Assembly (NCBI GenBank): GCA_026416585.1
Contig: JAOAEV010000046.1
Span: 1 to 42,061 of the forward strand
DNA from: Chlorobiota bacterium
GTDB taxonomy: Bacteria > Bacteroidota > Ignavibacteria > Kapaibacteriales > NICIL-2
Direction of reading: 5' to 3'
Length of the DNA: 42,061 nt
In this document: positions 11,275-20,271 of the stretch, piece by piece
How the letters are laid out: the number at the start of each line of letters is the position of its first letter
Numbering within the stretch: position 1 is the first letter of the stretch
Notes under the pieces: generated by a model
What the model saw: only the letters and a program-made list of their open reading frames with translations
Databases searched by the model: none
What the model was told of the DNA's origin: nothing
Made by a program: the position numbers and the translations under genes

Positions 11275-14200
11275 TTAGCTAATTCGTTCTTCGAGACGTT
11301 GCGCGTCAAGCCGCACATCCAAACACAAGCCCTGCAGCTCGCGCACCAGAACCATGAAGGCTTCCGGCAAGTTCGGTTGTGGCGCGTTGAAGCCTTTGAC
11401 GATCGCTTCGTACATCTTCGAGCGACCATTGACATCGTCCGACTTGACGGTCAGCATTTCCTGCAAGGTTGCTGTCGCACCATATGCTTCCAGCGCCCAG
11501 ACTTCCATTTCGCCCAAACGCTGACCGCCGAACTGCGCTTTACCGCCCAGTGGCTGTTGGGTAATCAGCGAATATGGACCAATCGATCGGGCGTGAATCT
11601 TGTCCTCGACCATGTGTGAGAGCTTCATCATGTAGATAACACCGACGGTGACTTTATGCTCGAACGGTTCGCCGGTTCGCCCGTCGTAGAGCACAGTTTT
11701 TCCATCGCGTGGCAAGCCAGCTTTTTCCAAGTAATCACCGACTTGCTCCCAGGTAGCGCCATCGAAAACCGGTGAAGCAAAATGCAAACCGAGTTTCGAC
11801 GCAGCCCATCCCAGCGCCGTTTCATAGAGCTGCCCCAGGTTCATCCGTGAGGGCACCCCGAGCGGATTCAAAATGATATCGACTGGTGTACCGTCCGGCA
11901 AAAACGGCATATCTTCGATCGGCACGATCTTGGAGACGATACCTTTGTTACCGTGACGCCCCGCCATTTTGTCCCCGACCTGCAGTTTGCGTTTTTTGGC
12001 GACAAATACTTTCGCCATCGCAAGCACACCAGATTGCAGCTCCTCGCCGAGCGTAGCGCGATTGCGCAACACCCGTGCATGTGCTTGTATTTCATTCCTC
12101 CGAATGCGGTAGCTTTCCATCAGCTTTCGCACGAGCGACATAATGCGCTCGTCGGCAACCCAGTCGAGTGTCAAGTCCAGTTCCATCAGCACCAAGTCAC
12201 CCTTTTGGTACTTGTCGAAGAGATTTTGGCGAGTGATCCGTGTGCCGCTCATATACACCCGTTTGCCATCTACCGTTGCCACACCAATGCTCTGATGACC
12301 GTCGAGCAGTTTTGCCAGGCGCTCGAGACAGTCGCGATCAAGTGCAGCGAGCTCTTCGTGTTCTTGTCGGTCGATAGCATCGCGACGCCGTTTTTCCTCG
12401 GCGCGGTACTCCGCATCGCTCACGATGAAGCGACGCTGGAACAGTTTGGTGTTGATGACCGTCCCGCGCAGACCAGGAGGAGCTTTAAGCGAAGCATCCT
12501 TGACTTCGCCGGCACGGTCACCGAAGATCGCACGCAGCAGCTTCTCCTCTGGTGTTGGATCAACTTCACCCTTCGGCGTTACTTTGCCGATGAGAATATC
12601 ACCCTCCTTGACCTTTGTCCCGACGCGGACGACGCCGTGCTCATCAAGGTCTTTGATCATGTCCTCGCTCATGCTCGGGATGTCGCGGGTAAATTCTTCT
12701 TCACCGCGCTTGGTATCCCGGACAACAGCCGTGAATTCCTCGATATGCACCGACGTAAAAACATCCTCGGCAATAAGCCGCTCGCTGACAATAATTGCGT
12801 CCTCAAAGTTGTAGCCACGCCATGGCATGAACGCCACCAGCACATTCCGACCGAGCGCTAATTCGCCACGATCGGTGCACGCACCATCCGCTATCGGCAT
12901 GCCGCGCGTGACACGATCACCGACGCGCACAATGGGACGCTGACAGATACTGGTGTCTTGATTGGTCCTGAAAAAGCTCAACAGTGGGTACTCCACAATG
13001 CGGTCACCCTGGAAGGAAATAAGTTTTTCTTCCTCCGAGCGCGGATCATCGTAGCGAATGCGAATGCAGTCAGCCGAAACGTGCTCGACGACACCATCAT
13101 CTTCAGCCAGGAGCAATGCTCGCGCATCGCGGGCAATACGTGCCTCCATTCCTGTACCCACCAGCGGTGCATCCGGACGAATCAAGGGCACTGCCTGGCG
13201 TTGCATGTTCGAGCCCATCAGCGCACGGTTGGCATCGTCGTGCTCCAAAAACGGAATAAGCGATGCTGCCGGCGAAATGATTTGGTCGGTGGAGATGTCC
13301 AGATATTGTACTTCTTCCGGATTGACGGTCACGTAGTCACCGCTACGTCGAGCACGGACACGGGGGCCGACGATACGTCCCTTATCGTCAATCGGTGTGG
13401 ACGCAGGTGCAATCACCTTGCCTTCTTCGTCTTCGGCGGAAAGGTATTCGATCTCGTCGGAGACTTTCCCATTTTTAACTTTTCGGTACGGCGTTTCGAT
13501 AAAGCCAAAGCGATTGATGCGCGCGTGCATCGCCAGCGAGGAAATAAGACCGATATTCGGACCTTCTGGCGTTTCGATCGGGCAGAGTCGGCCATAGTGG
13601 GTATAGTGCACGTCGCGCACCTCAAAGCCAGCACGTTCGCGCGTTAGACCTCCAGGACCGAGTGCCGAGACGCGCCGCTTGTGTGTCAGCTCTGCCAGTG
13701 GATTGGTTTGGTCCATGAACTGGGAAAGCTGGTTAGTGCCAAAGAATTGATTAACCACGCTCGTCACGGCGCGCGCGTTCGTCAATGCTGCAGGCGATAA
13801 CTCATCGAGATCTTGGACAGTAAGCTTATCCTTCACCCCGCGTGCAAGCCGCGTAATCCCCGTCATGTAGATAGATGCCAGTTGCTCACCGACTGTTCGC
13901 ACGCGACGGTTCGAGAGGTGATCGACGTCGTCAACGGGAAACCGGCCCTCATGAACGCCGAGCAAGTAGCGTACTGTTGCGACAATGTCTTCGTTCGTCA
14001 GGATCGTTGTTGCGAGCGGTGGAGGTTCGACACTAATTTCCTTGTACATCTGCTCGAGCTTCCGATTGATGCGGAAGCGACCGACCTCACCGATGTCATA
14101 GCGCTTATCGTCAAAGCAAATCCGAAGAATAACGTGCCAAGCGGATTCCATATCGGGCGGTTCGCTGGCGCGAATCTGGCGATAGATCATCTCGAGCGCA

Positions 14201-15168
14201 TCTTCGTGCGTCCGTGTTGTGTCTTTGTCAAGTGTGCGCTTGATAATGGGCTCGTCATTGGGATCAGTGTAGCGATAAAGAACAATCGACGAAATCTTTG
14301 ACCGACGAATCGTGTCGATAAGCTCTTCATCGAGCACACTATTTCGCAGGACAAGAACTTCGCCCGTAGTGTAATCGATAGCGTCTGTCGCGACGATGCG
14401 ACCAACGAAGCTATCATCGAGATGAGAAATGGTAATCTTTTCGGTAACGTCAAATAGCGTTAATATTTCTTCGTCGGTCGAGCAAAACGGCGTACCATCG
14501 GGTCTCCGGAGTGCACGAAGGAATGTTGTGGCAAGGAATTTTTTCTTGCGGTCAATGTATGCGTAGAGCAGATTGTTGATGTCGGTTGTGAACTCGACCC
14601 ATGAACCTTTGAACGGGATGATACGCGCTGAATGGAGCTTCATGCCGTTGGCATGGATCGTTTCGTCAAAGAACACACCCGGGGACCGGTGAATCTGCGA
14701 AACGACAACGCGTTCTGCCCCGTTAATAATAAACGTGCCGCGCGGCGTCATCGCAGGAATCGTACCCATGTAGACTTCTTGTTCGATCGCTTCGATGTAG
14801 TCTTCCGACGATGGGTCGGCTTTGCTTGATAGACGGAGCTTGGCTTTGAGGGTTTTCGCGTATGTCAGCTCCCGCTCGCGGCATTCTTCTTCGGTGTAGC
14901 GGGGACGCTCGATGGTGTAGCCGAGGAAATCCACTTGCAAGATACCTTGATTATCCTCGACAGGGAAATTCATTAGGAATGCTTTCTGCAAACCGACCGG
15001 CTTGCGGAGTTCATGCGGAACATCCTCTTGGAGGAATTCCTCGTAGGAACGAATTTGAACATCAAGCAAGTCGTCATAGAGCTGCCGACTCGGTACGCGT
15101 GCAAACGAAATACGTTCGCGAAATGGGCTGGGCCGAGTTGGCTGGGTGGTAGATATAGACTTTTTCAT
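11275..15168 (-). CDS. rpoB: DNA-directed RNA polymerase subunit beta
   Basis: FFGTNQLSQFMDQTNPLAELTHKRRVSALGPGGLTRERAGFEVRDVH and C-terminal GGKAQFGGQRLGEMEVWALEAYGA. ORF is open to 15222, but the start is placed at MKKSIS (15168) because the upstream part is a 15-bp inverted repeat. Confidence 0.97.
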   Translation of the reverse strand: MKKSISTTQPTRPSPFRERISFARVPSRQLYDDLLDVQIRSYEEFLQEDVPHELRKPVGLQKAFLMNFPVEDNQGILQVDFLGYTIERPRYTEEECRERELTYAKTLKAKLRLSSKADPSSEDYIEAIEQEVYMGTIPAMTPRGTFIINGAERVVVSQIHRSPGVFFDETIHANGMKLHSARIIPFKGSWVEFTTDINNLLYAYIDRKKKFLATTFLRALRRPDGTPFCSTDEEILTLFDVTEKITISHLDDSFVGRIVATDAIDYTTGEVLVLRNSVLDEELIDTIRRSKISSIVLYRYTDPNDEPIIKRTLDKDTTRTHEDALEMIYRQIRASEPPDMESAWHVILRICFDDKRYDIGEVGRFRINRKLEQMYKEISVEPPPLATTILTNEDIVATVRYLLGVHEGRFPVDDVDHLSNRRVRTVGEQLASIYMTGITRLARGVKDKLTVQDLDELSPAALTNARAVTSVVNQFFGTNQLSQFMDQTNPLAELTHKRRVSALGPGGLTRERAGFEVRDVHYTHYGRLCPIETPEGPNIGLISSLAMHARINRFGFIETPYRKVKNGKVSDEIEYLSAEDEEGKVIAPASTPIDDKGRIVGPRVRARRSGDYVTVNPEEVQYLDISTDQIISPAASLIPFLEHDDANRALMGSNMQRQAVPLIRPDAPLVGTGMEARIARDARALLLAEDDGVVEHVSADCIRIRYDDPRSEEEKLISFQGDRIVEYPLLSFFRTNQDTSICQRPIVRVGDRVTRGMPIADGACTDRGELALGRNVLVAFMPWRGYNFEDAIIVSERLIAEDVFTSVHIEEFTAVVRDTKRGEEEFTRDIPSMSEDMIKDLDEHGVVRVGTKVKEGDILIGKVTPKGEVDPTPEEKLLRAIFGDRAGEVKDASLKAPPGLRGTVINTKLFQRRFIVSDAEYRAEEKRRRDAIDRQEHEELAALDRDCLERLAKLLDGHQSIGVATVDGKRVYMSGTRITRQNLFDKYQKGDLVLMELDLTLDWVADERIMSLVRKLMESYRIRRNEIQAHARVLRNRATLGEELQSGVLAMAKVFVAKKRKLQVGDKMAGRHGNKGIVSKIVPIEDMPFLPDGTPVDIILNPLGVPSRMNLGQLYETALGWAASKLGLHFASPVFDGATWEQVGDYLEKAGLPRDGKTVLYDGRTGEPFEHKVTVGVIYMMKLSHMVEDKIHARSIGPYSLITQQPLGGKAQFGGQRLGEMEVWALEAYGATATLQEMLTVKSDDVNGRSKMYEAIVKGFNAPQPNLPEAFMVLVRELQGLCLDVRLDAQRLEERIS

Positions 15169-15201
15169 CGCACTAGCATAGGGAGTACGTGAAACAGAAA
15201 T

Positions 15202-15258
15202 GGGTTTCTCGATTGCCGGCACCTCTGTTTATCTGATAGCGTCAGCAATCGAGAAACC
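15202..15258 (-). promoter_or_regulatory. Long inverted repeat in the rpoB 5' leader (attenuator/processing-stem candidate)
   Basis: Perfect 15-bp arms GGGTTTCTCGATTGC (15202-15216) / GCAATCGAGAAACCC (15244-15258), 27-nt spacer; minus-strand downstream sequence ATTTCTGTTTC is moderately U-rich. Confidence 0.65.
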
Positions 15259-15449
15259 CCCAGTCGAGCAGTAGAATTACGCACGGGATCGAGCGAAACC
15301 GAACGCGGTCCGCCGGTCAGCGTTTTCTACCGCTGCACCGAGGGAATAGACACGCCACTTGCTCGAGTACGGAACGCTCGACGCAGCATGTCTTTTGGCT
15401 GTTGACGGTTTCGCGCGATCGAAATCCACCGCCGCGAAACCCACACACT

Positions 15450-15481
15450 GGTGCACGCAGCTTGCTATCGCTACGTGCACC
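15450..15481 (-). promoter_or_regulatory. Stem-loop immediately downstream of the rplL stop codon
   Basis: GGTGCACG(C)AGC-N8-GCT(A)CGTGCACC, 11 of 12 paired, 15 nt beyond the rplL stop on the minus strand; no U-tract follows. Confidence 0.6.
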
Positions 15482-15495
15482 GTGCGGGGACGATA

Positions 15496-15882
15496 TTACT
15501 TGAGTGTAACTTTTGCGCCTGCGTCTTCGAGCTTTTTCTTGATCGATTCGGCTTCTTCTTTCGAGACGCCTTCTTTGACGATCTTCGGCGCACCTTCGAC
15601 GAGGTCCTTGGCTTCTTTCAGACCCAGACTGGTGATTTCGCGAACGACCTTGATGACGTTGAGTTTTTGCCCACCAGCTTCAGTCAATTCAACATCAAAG
15701 GTCGTTTTTTCTTCTTCTGCTGGAGCAGCAGCCGCACCAGCAGCTGCTGGCATTGCTGCCATCATCATCGGGGCAGCAGCGGTGACCCCAAACTTCTCTT
15801 CGAGAGCTTTTTTAAGTTCGGCTGCTTCAGCGAGCGTGAGGCTACTAATCTTCTCGACAAGTTCTTCAACAATTGCAGACAT
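15496..15882 (-). CDS. rplL: 50S ribosomal protein L7/L12
   Basis: Ala-rich hinge and [44 protein letters not shown]. Confidence 0.99.
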   Translation of the reverse strand: MSAIVEELVEKISSLTLAEAAELKKALEEKFGVTAAAPMMMAAMPAAAGAAAAPAEEEKTTFDVELTEAGGQKLNVIKVVREITSLGLKEAKDLVEGAPKIVKEGVSKEEAESIKKKLEDAGAKVTLK

Positions 15883-15912
15883 GGAATTTTCTCCGAAAAA
15901 TGGTTCGACAAA

Positions 15913-16443
15913 CTATGCGGCTTTCTTTTTCGCGACTTCTTCGATAACTGACGCCAAGCCGCCGATAACAGAGTTGATCGTGCCGACGATACCAGACACC
16001 GGAGCAGTCAAACTGCCCATGATTGCAGCGATGATTTCCTCGCGCGTCGGCAGTGAGGCAATCAGCGATAGCTGGGACCCCTCATAGAGGGCGCCATCAA
16101 CTATCGCCGCTTTCAGCCGAGGTTTCCCATCATGTTTGCCAGCGTACTCTTTGAGGAGTTTCGCTGGCGTGATAGGATCAGATTTCGGCGCGAAAATCAC
16201 TGCTGTTTGGCCGAAGAGCATACGCTCATCGAATGCGGGTTGCTCGGTTTGTTGCAGTGCGCGTAGCAGTAGCGTGTTTTTGACGACATGGTAACGTGCA
16301 CCGTTGCTTTTGAGCAACCGCCGCAATTCCCAATCTTCGGCGACTGTCATTGTGGTAAAATCCACAAAGTACAGCGCCGACGACTGCGCGATCGCATCGG
16401 CGACTTCGGCAACGACTTGTGCTTTTTGTTCGCGTGTTGCCAT
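15913..16443 (-). CDS. rplJ: 50S ribosomal protein L10
   Basis: MATREQKAQVVAEVADAIAQSSALYFVDFTTMTVAEDWELRRLLKSNGARYHVVKNTLL; start placed at 16443 rather than the ORF-track start 16512. Confidence 0.95.
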   Translation of the reverse strand: MATREQKAQVVAEVADAIAQSSALYFVDFTTMTVAEDWELRRLLKSNGARYHVVKNTLLLRALQQTEQPAFDERMLFGQTAVIFAPKSDPITPAKLLKEYAGKHDGKPRLKAAIVDGALYEGSQLSLIASLPTREEIIAAIMGSLTAPVSGIVGTINSVIGGLASVIEEVAKKKAA

Positions 16444-16453
16444 AAGAAGCATT

Positions 16454-16516
16454 CCAAAGTGTAACGAGCGCTTCAGATGCGAGCACTTTGGAGGGATCGG
16501 TGTCCACATCACCGAT
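16454..16516 (-). promoter_or_regulatory. Probable L10 (rplJ) leader: two stem-loops upstream of rplJ
   Basis: Minus-strand ATCGGTG-N7-CACCGAT (16496-16516, perfect 7 bp) and CCAAAGTG-N22-CACTTTGG (16454-16491, perfect 8 bp), ending 10 nt before the rplJ ATG in the rplA-rplJ gap where L10 leaders are known in other bacteria. Confidence 0.6.
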
Positions 16517-16557
16517 TTCCGCTGCCTCGCACGATGAGTGCGTAATAGCTTTCTGTA

Positions 16558-17271
16558 TTAGTGCGTGGTTCCGCTTGCGGGCATCGTCGCGTCTGCAACG
16601 CGCACGCTCGGACCCATTGTTGAACTAAACGCGATACTTTTGACGTATTTGCCTTTTGCTGTCGCTGGTTTTGCTCGCAGGATGCTCTGATAGAGAGCTG
16701 CGATATTCTCGGCGAGCTTGTCGGCAGTAAACGAGCACTTACCGACAGACGCATGAACAATACCGGCTTTGTCGACGCGGTATTCGATTTTGCCCGCCTT
16801 GACCTCCGCGACGGCTTTAGCAACGTCGAACGTCACCGTACCGCTTTTGGGGTTTGGCATCAACCCGCGTGGACCGAGGATACGACCAAGTTTGCCGATT
16901 TCACCCATGACATCGGGCGTAGCGATGATAACATCAACATCGGTCCAGCCACTTTGAATTTTTTCGACGTACTCAGCCAGTCCGGCATAGTCAGCTCCAG
17001 CATCGAGTGCTTCTTGGTCCTTTGGCGATTTTGCCAGAACGAGAACACGGACTGACTTTCCAGTGCCGTGTGGTAGCGTGACAGTGCCACGCACAAGCTG
17101 ATCAGCTTTACGCGGATCAACACCCAACCGAACCGCTACGTCGAACGATTCGTCGAACTTTGCAGTAGCTGTCTGCTTAACAAGCTCGACAGCTTCTGTA
17201 AACGAGTACTCTTTGGCGGGATCAATTTTACTTGCAGTTGCGCGGTAGCGTTTACCGTGCGTATGTGCCAT
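16558..17271 (-). CDS. rplA: 50S ribosomal protein L1
   Basis: [19 protein letters not shown] and [21 protein letters not shown]; start [10 protein letters not shown] at 17271 preceded by GGAGGTATT. Confidence 0.97.
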   Translation of the reverse strand: MAHTHGKRYRATASKIDPAKEYSFTEAVELVKQTATAKFDESFDVAVRLGVDPRKADQLVRGTVTLPHGTGKSVRVLVLAKSPKDQEALDAGADYAGLAEYVEKIQSGWTDVDVIIATPDVMGEIGKLGRILGPRGLMPNPKSGTVTFDVAKAVAEVKAGKIEYRVDKAGIVHASVGKCSFTADKLAENIAALYQSILRAKPATAKGKYVKSIAFSSTMGPSVRVADATMPASGTTH

Positions 17272-17344
17272 AATACCTCCGTGTGCTCCAAACGACGCTC
17301 CCGCAGGGGTGAGCATCTCGCACGTCAGTGGTGAAACATACAAC

Positions 17345-17770
17345 TCAATCTTCAACGACGATGCCCATATTGCGTGCAGTACCAGCAATCATCGAGATTG
17401 CCGATTCGAGAGAATCGCAATTAAGATCAGACATCTTGATTTTGGCGATTTCCTCCAATTGTGCGCGACTGACTTTGCCGACTTTAACCCGGTTGGGTTG
17501 GCCAGAACCTTTCTCGACACCAGCAGCTTTCGCCAGGAGCACTGCTGCCGGCGGTGATTTGACCACAAACGTGAAGGTTTTGTCAGCATAGTACGTGACC
17601 ACCACTGGCACGACTGTGCCTTGTTGTTTGGCGGTGCGCGCATTGAATTGCTTGACAAACTCGGCACCGTTGAGACCACGCTGACCAAAAGCTGGACCAA
17701 CGGGTGGTGCCATCGTTGCTTCGCCAGCTTTCAACTGCAGCTTGAATGTGCCGGCAATTTTTTTAGCCAT
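17345..17770 (-). CDS. rplK: 50S ribosomal protein L11
   Basis: [35 protein letters not shown]-terminal GTARNMGI. Confidence 0.99.
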   Translation of the reverse strand: MAKKIAGTFKLQLKAGEATMAPPVGPAFGQRGLNGAEFVKQFNARTAKQQGTVVPVVVTYYADKTFTFVVKSPPAAVLLAKAAGVEKGSGQPNRVKVGKVSRAQLEEIAKIKMSDLNCDSLESAISMIAGTARNMGIVVED

Positions 17771-17795
17771 TTTTCAGTGACCTTGGAGCGTTGAA

Positions 17796-18368
17796 CTATT
17801 CGGGTCGCTCGATTTCGACTTGTGTAAAATCGAGCTCGACAGGCGTCTTGCGCCCGAGAATTGCGACTTCAACCTTTACCTTCTGTTTTTCGTTGTTGAC
17901 TTCGGTAACCGTACCAGAAAATCCTTTGAACGGACCATCAATGATGCGTACAGGATCACCGACTTGGTACGCATTCTCGATTGTGGCAACATCTTTCCGT
18001 TCTTCGATGCGCGAAAGGATACGCTCGACTTCCTCGGGTTTGAGCGGCTGAGGACCGAGTCGGTCGTTGACACCCAAAAAACCGGACACGCCGGTAATAC
18101 TCAGTATGATATCCTGAAGCTGTTTGTCGAGCACTGCTTCGAGAAGCAAGTACCCCGGCAAGAAGTTGCGCTTTTTCTCGCGCCGTTTACCGCGGCGTAT
18201 TTCGAAGACGGTTTCTTCGGGTATAACGATGCGTAGAATCCGTTCTTGTAATCGGCGATGTTTGATTTCTTGTTCGATGGCTTTCTGCACGCGGCGCTCG
18301 TGTCCGGTGAACGTGCGCAGGACGTACCAGCGCGGTGTCGCCTGTTGTTCGGTCGTTGAAATGGTCAT
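17796..18368 (-). CDS. nusG: Transcription termination/antitermination protein NusG
   Basis: RWYVLRTFTGHERRVQKAIEQE and KOW motif VGDPVRIIDGPFKGFSGTVTEVNNEKQKVKVEV. Confidence 0.98.
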   Translation of the reverse strand: MTISTTEQQATPRWYVLRTFTGHERRVQKAIEQEIKHRRLQERILRIVIPEETVFEIRRGKRREKKRNFLPGYLLLEAVLDKQLQDIILSITGVSGFLGVNDRLGPQPLKPEEVERILSRIEERKDVATIENAYQVGDPVRIIDGPFKGFSGTVTEVNNEKQKVKVEVAILGRKTPVELDFTQVEIERPE

Positions 18369-18393
18369 AAGTATGCTCGGCAGCCGAGTACCA

Positions 18394-18576
18394 CTAGTAC
18401 AGTTGTTGCATGATAAAACTCATCGCCAAGTCCACTAACCACACAAACGCGGAAATAATCACGCACGTGACCGTTACAACTACTGTGGACTCGCGGAGCT
18501 GTTCGCGCGTCGGCCAGGAAACTTTCCGCATTTCCTTGCTGACATCGCCTATATAGTTTTTGATGCGTGCAATCAT
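18394..18576 (-). CDS. secE: Preprotein translocase subunit SecE
   Basis: 60 aa: IGDVSKEMRKVSWPTREQLRESTVVVTVTCVIISAFVWLVD; conserved position upstream of nusG. Confidence 0.96.
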   Translation of the reverse strand: MIARIKNYIGDVSKEMRKVSWPTREQLRESTVVVTVTCVIISAFVWLVDLAMSFIMQQLY

Positions 18577-18604
18577 TGAACGCCGACGTCAGTAAACACA
18601 CATG

Positions 18605-18677
18605 CAGGGGTGGCAGGACTCGAACCCACAACCCGCGGTTTTGGAGACCGCTGCTCTCCCATTTGAGCTACCCCCCT
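18605..18677 (-). tRNA. tRNA-Trp (CCA)
   Basis: Cloverleaf readable on the minus strand; anticodon loop CTCCAAA, T-loop GTTCGAGTC; no encoded CCA. Confidence 0.93.
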
Positions 18678-18683
18678 GTCGTG

Positions 18684-18756
<73 letters not shown>

Positions 18757-18810
18757 ACACGCCAGTTTTGTCGCAGTCACAACGCCGACAACTACGACAT
18801 CGCTCTTTGG

Positions 18811-18882
18811 AGCGGGAGACGGGGATCGAACCCGCGGCCCTCAGTTTGGGAAACTGATGCTCTACCACTGAGCTACTCCCGC
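18811..18882 (-). tRNA. tRNA-Gly (CCC)
   Basis: GCGGGAG acceptor stem; anticodon arm TCAGT-TTCCCAA-ACTGA; CCA follows the discriminator base. Confidence 0.94.
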
Positions 18883-18901
18883 GCACCGAGCGCGATCAGA
18901 G

Positions 18902-18974
18902 AGCGGGAGACGGGATTCGAACCCGCGACCAACAGCTTGGAAGGCTGCTACTCTACCAGCTGAGCTACTCCCGC
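18902..18974 (-). tRNA. tRNA-Gly (TCC)
   Basis: GCGGGAG acceptor stem; anticodon arm GCAGC-CTTCCAA-GCTGT. Confidence 0.94.
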
Positions 18975-18985
18975 CTCGCAAAGCG

Positions 18986-19069
18986 TGGGCGGGGAAGGAT
19001 TCGAACCTCCGAAGGCATAACGCCAGCAGATTTACAGTCTGCCCCATTTGACCGCTCTGGAACCCGCCC
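18986..19069 (-). tRNA. tRNA-Tyr (GTA)
   Basis: 84 nt with long variable arm; anticodon arm GCAGA-CTGTAAA-TCTGC; GGGCGGG/CCCGCCC acceptor. Confidence 0.95.
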
Positions 19070-19083
19070 AGCTTTTGAGCTTG

Positions 19084-19115
19084 CAAAAATACTACATCCT
19101 GCACAACTATCCAAA
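19084..19115 (-). promoter_or_regulatory. Bacteroidota-type promoter (-33/-7) for the tRNA-secE-nusG-rpl-rpoBC cluster
   Basis: Minus strand reads TTTG (19115-19112) - N20 - TATTTTTG (19091-19084), matching the Bacteroidota consensus TTG-N19-21-TAnnTTTG; the -7 box ends 14 nt before the mature tRNA-Tyr 5' end. Confidence 0.7.
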
Positions 19116-19118
19116 CAC

Positions 19119-20270
19119 TTATGCAGTAGCAGTGAGCACACGTTTCCGTGCACTGTTGGTTGCCATCGCAGTCTTGAACGCAGCGAAAATATAGCGGCTA
19201 TCATGGGGTCCGGGTGCTGCTTCCGGGTGATACTGCACCGACATGATAGGATAGACACGGTGTCGCAAGCCCGCCACTGTTCCATCATTGAGATTGATGT
19301 GCGTTATTTCCAGTTCGTCGGGCAGCCCTTCTGCACGCACCGCAAAACCGTGATTCTGCGAGGTGATTTCTACGCTTCCCGTCAGAAGATTTTTGATCGG
19401 GTGGTTAACTGCATGATGTCCAAAACGTAACTTGAAAGTTGTGCCCCCAAATGCCAACGCGATAATCTGATGCCCTAAACAAATGCCCAACAGTGGCACA
19501 CCGCTTCGCCCAAGCATCCGCGCTGTTTCAATGCCATAGGTCACAGCAGCCGGATCCCCTGGTCCATTCGAAAGCACCACACCGTCAGGATCATAGCTAA
19601 GTATGTCTTCTGCTGATGTTGTCGCTGGAACAACTGTCACTTTGCACCCATGATAGGCAAGCAGCCGAAGAATATTCCGCTTGACGCCAAAATCAACTAC
19701 GACCACATGATACTGGGGCACCGGTACCTTCTCGAGAAGATCTCCCTCCTGCTGCTCTGGGACAAACTCGTATGGTGCTATTGTTGTCACCAAAGGACAC
19801 AGGTCAGCCCCTTCCATCAGTGGAAGTGCACGTACACGTTCGAGCAATACCTCATCGCTATCGGGAGCTGTAGTGATAAGTCCACGCATAGCACCCTCGC
19901 TTCGAAGAATGCGGACTAAGCGGCGTGTGTCAATTCCCTGGATACCAATTTTGCGATGCATTTCGAGATATTCACTGAGCGTCCAACGGGCACGCCAATT
20001 CGATGCGATCCGGCTGCACTCGTAAACTACAATTCCCTCTACCTGCAGCGCATCGGATTCGTTGTCCCATGGATTGATACCGTAGTTTCCAATATGGGGA
20101 GCGGTAAACACCACAATTTGGCCCTTATAGCTCGGATCGGTCATTACCTCCTGATAGCCGCTCATTGCTGTATTGAAAACAACTTCTCCCGCAGCTTCAG
20201 CTGTGACATCGCCAAATGCAGTACCATGGAATATCGCACCATTTTCCAGAACAAGACGGGCAGGCTGCAT
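19119..20270 (-). CDS. carA: Carbamoyl-phosphate synthase small subunit
   Basis: ARLVLENGAIFHGTAFG, NTAMSGYQEVMTDPSYKGQIVVFTAPHIGNYG, GICLGHQIIALAFGG glutaminase motif, QYHPEAAPGPHD. Confidence 0.98.
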   Translation of the reverse strand: MQPARLVLENGAIFHGTAFGDVTAEAAGEVVFNTAMSGYQEVMTDPSYKGQIVVFTAPHIGNYGINPWDNESDALQVEGIVVYECSRIASNWRARWTLSEYLEMHRKIGIQGIDTRRLVRILRSEGAMRGLITTAPDSDEVLLERVRALPLMEGADLCPLVTTIAPYEFVPEQQEGDLLEKVPVPQYHVVVVDFGVKRNILRLLAYHGCKVTVVPATTSAEDILSYDPDGVVLSNGPGDPAAVTYGIETARMLGRSGVPLLGICLGHQIIALAFGGTTFKLRFGHHAVNHPIKNLLTGSVEITSQNHGFAVRAEGLPDELEITHINLNDGTVAGLRHRVYPIMSVQYHPEAAPGPHDSRYIFAAFKTAMATNSARKRVLTATA

Positions 20271-20271
20271 C

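Noticed and set aside
11953-12861. 302-aa plus-strand ORF within rpoB
   Set aside because: Antisense to well-conserved rpoB coding sequence; no recognisable domain; typical shadow ORF.
12958-13647. 229-aa plus-strand ORF
   Set aside because: Antisense shadow of rpoB.
13680-13800. Rifampicin-resistance substitutions in RpoB
   Set aside because: The cluster reads FFGTNQLSQFMDQTNPLAELTHKRRVSALGPGG; the canonical Q513, D516, H526 and S531 equivalents are intact. The T in MDQTNPL may be lineage variation.
15359-16087. 242-aa plus-strand ORF across the rpoB leader, rplL and rplJ
   Set aside because: Ser/Ala-rich translation arises from the antisense of rplL/rplJ; no protein-family signal.
18376-18388. 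CTCGGCAGCCGAG inverted repeat between nusG and secE
   Set aside because: The one-base centre cannot form a proper hairpin loop and no U-tract follows; more likely chance.
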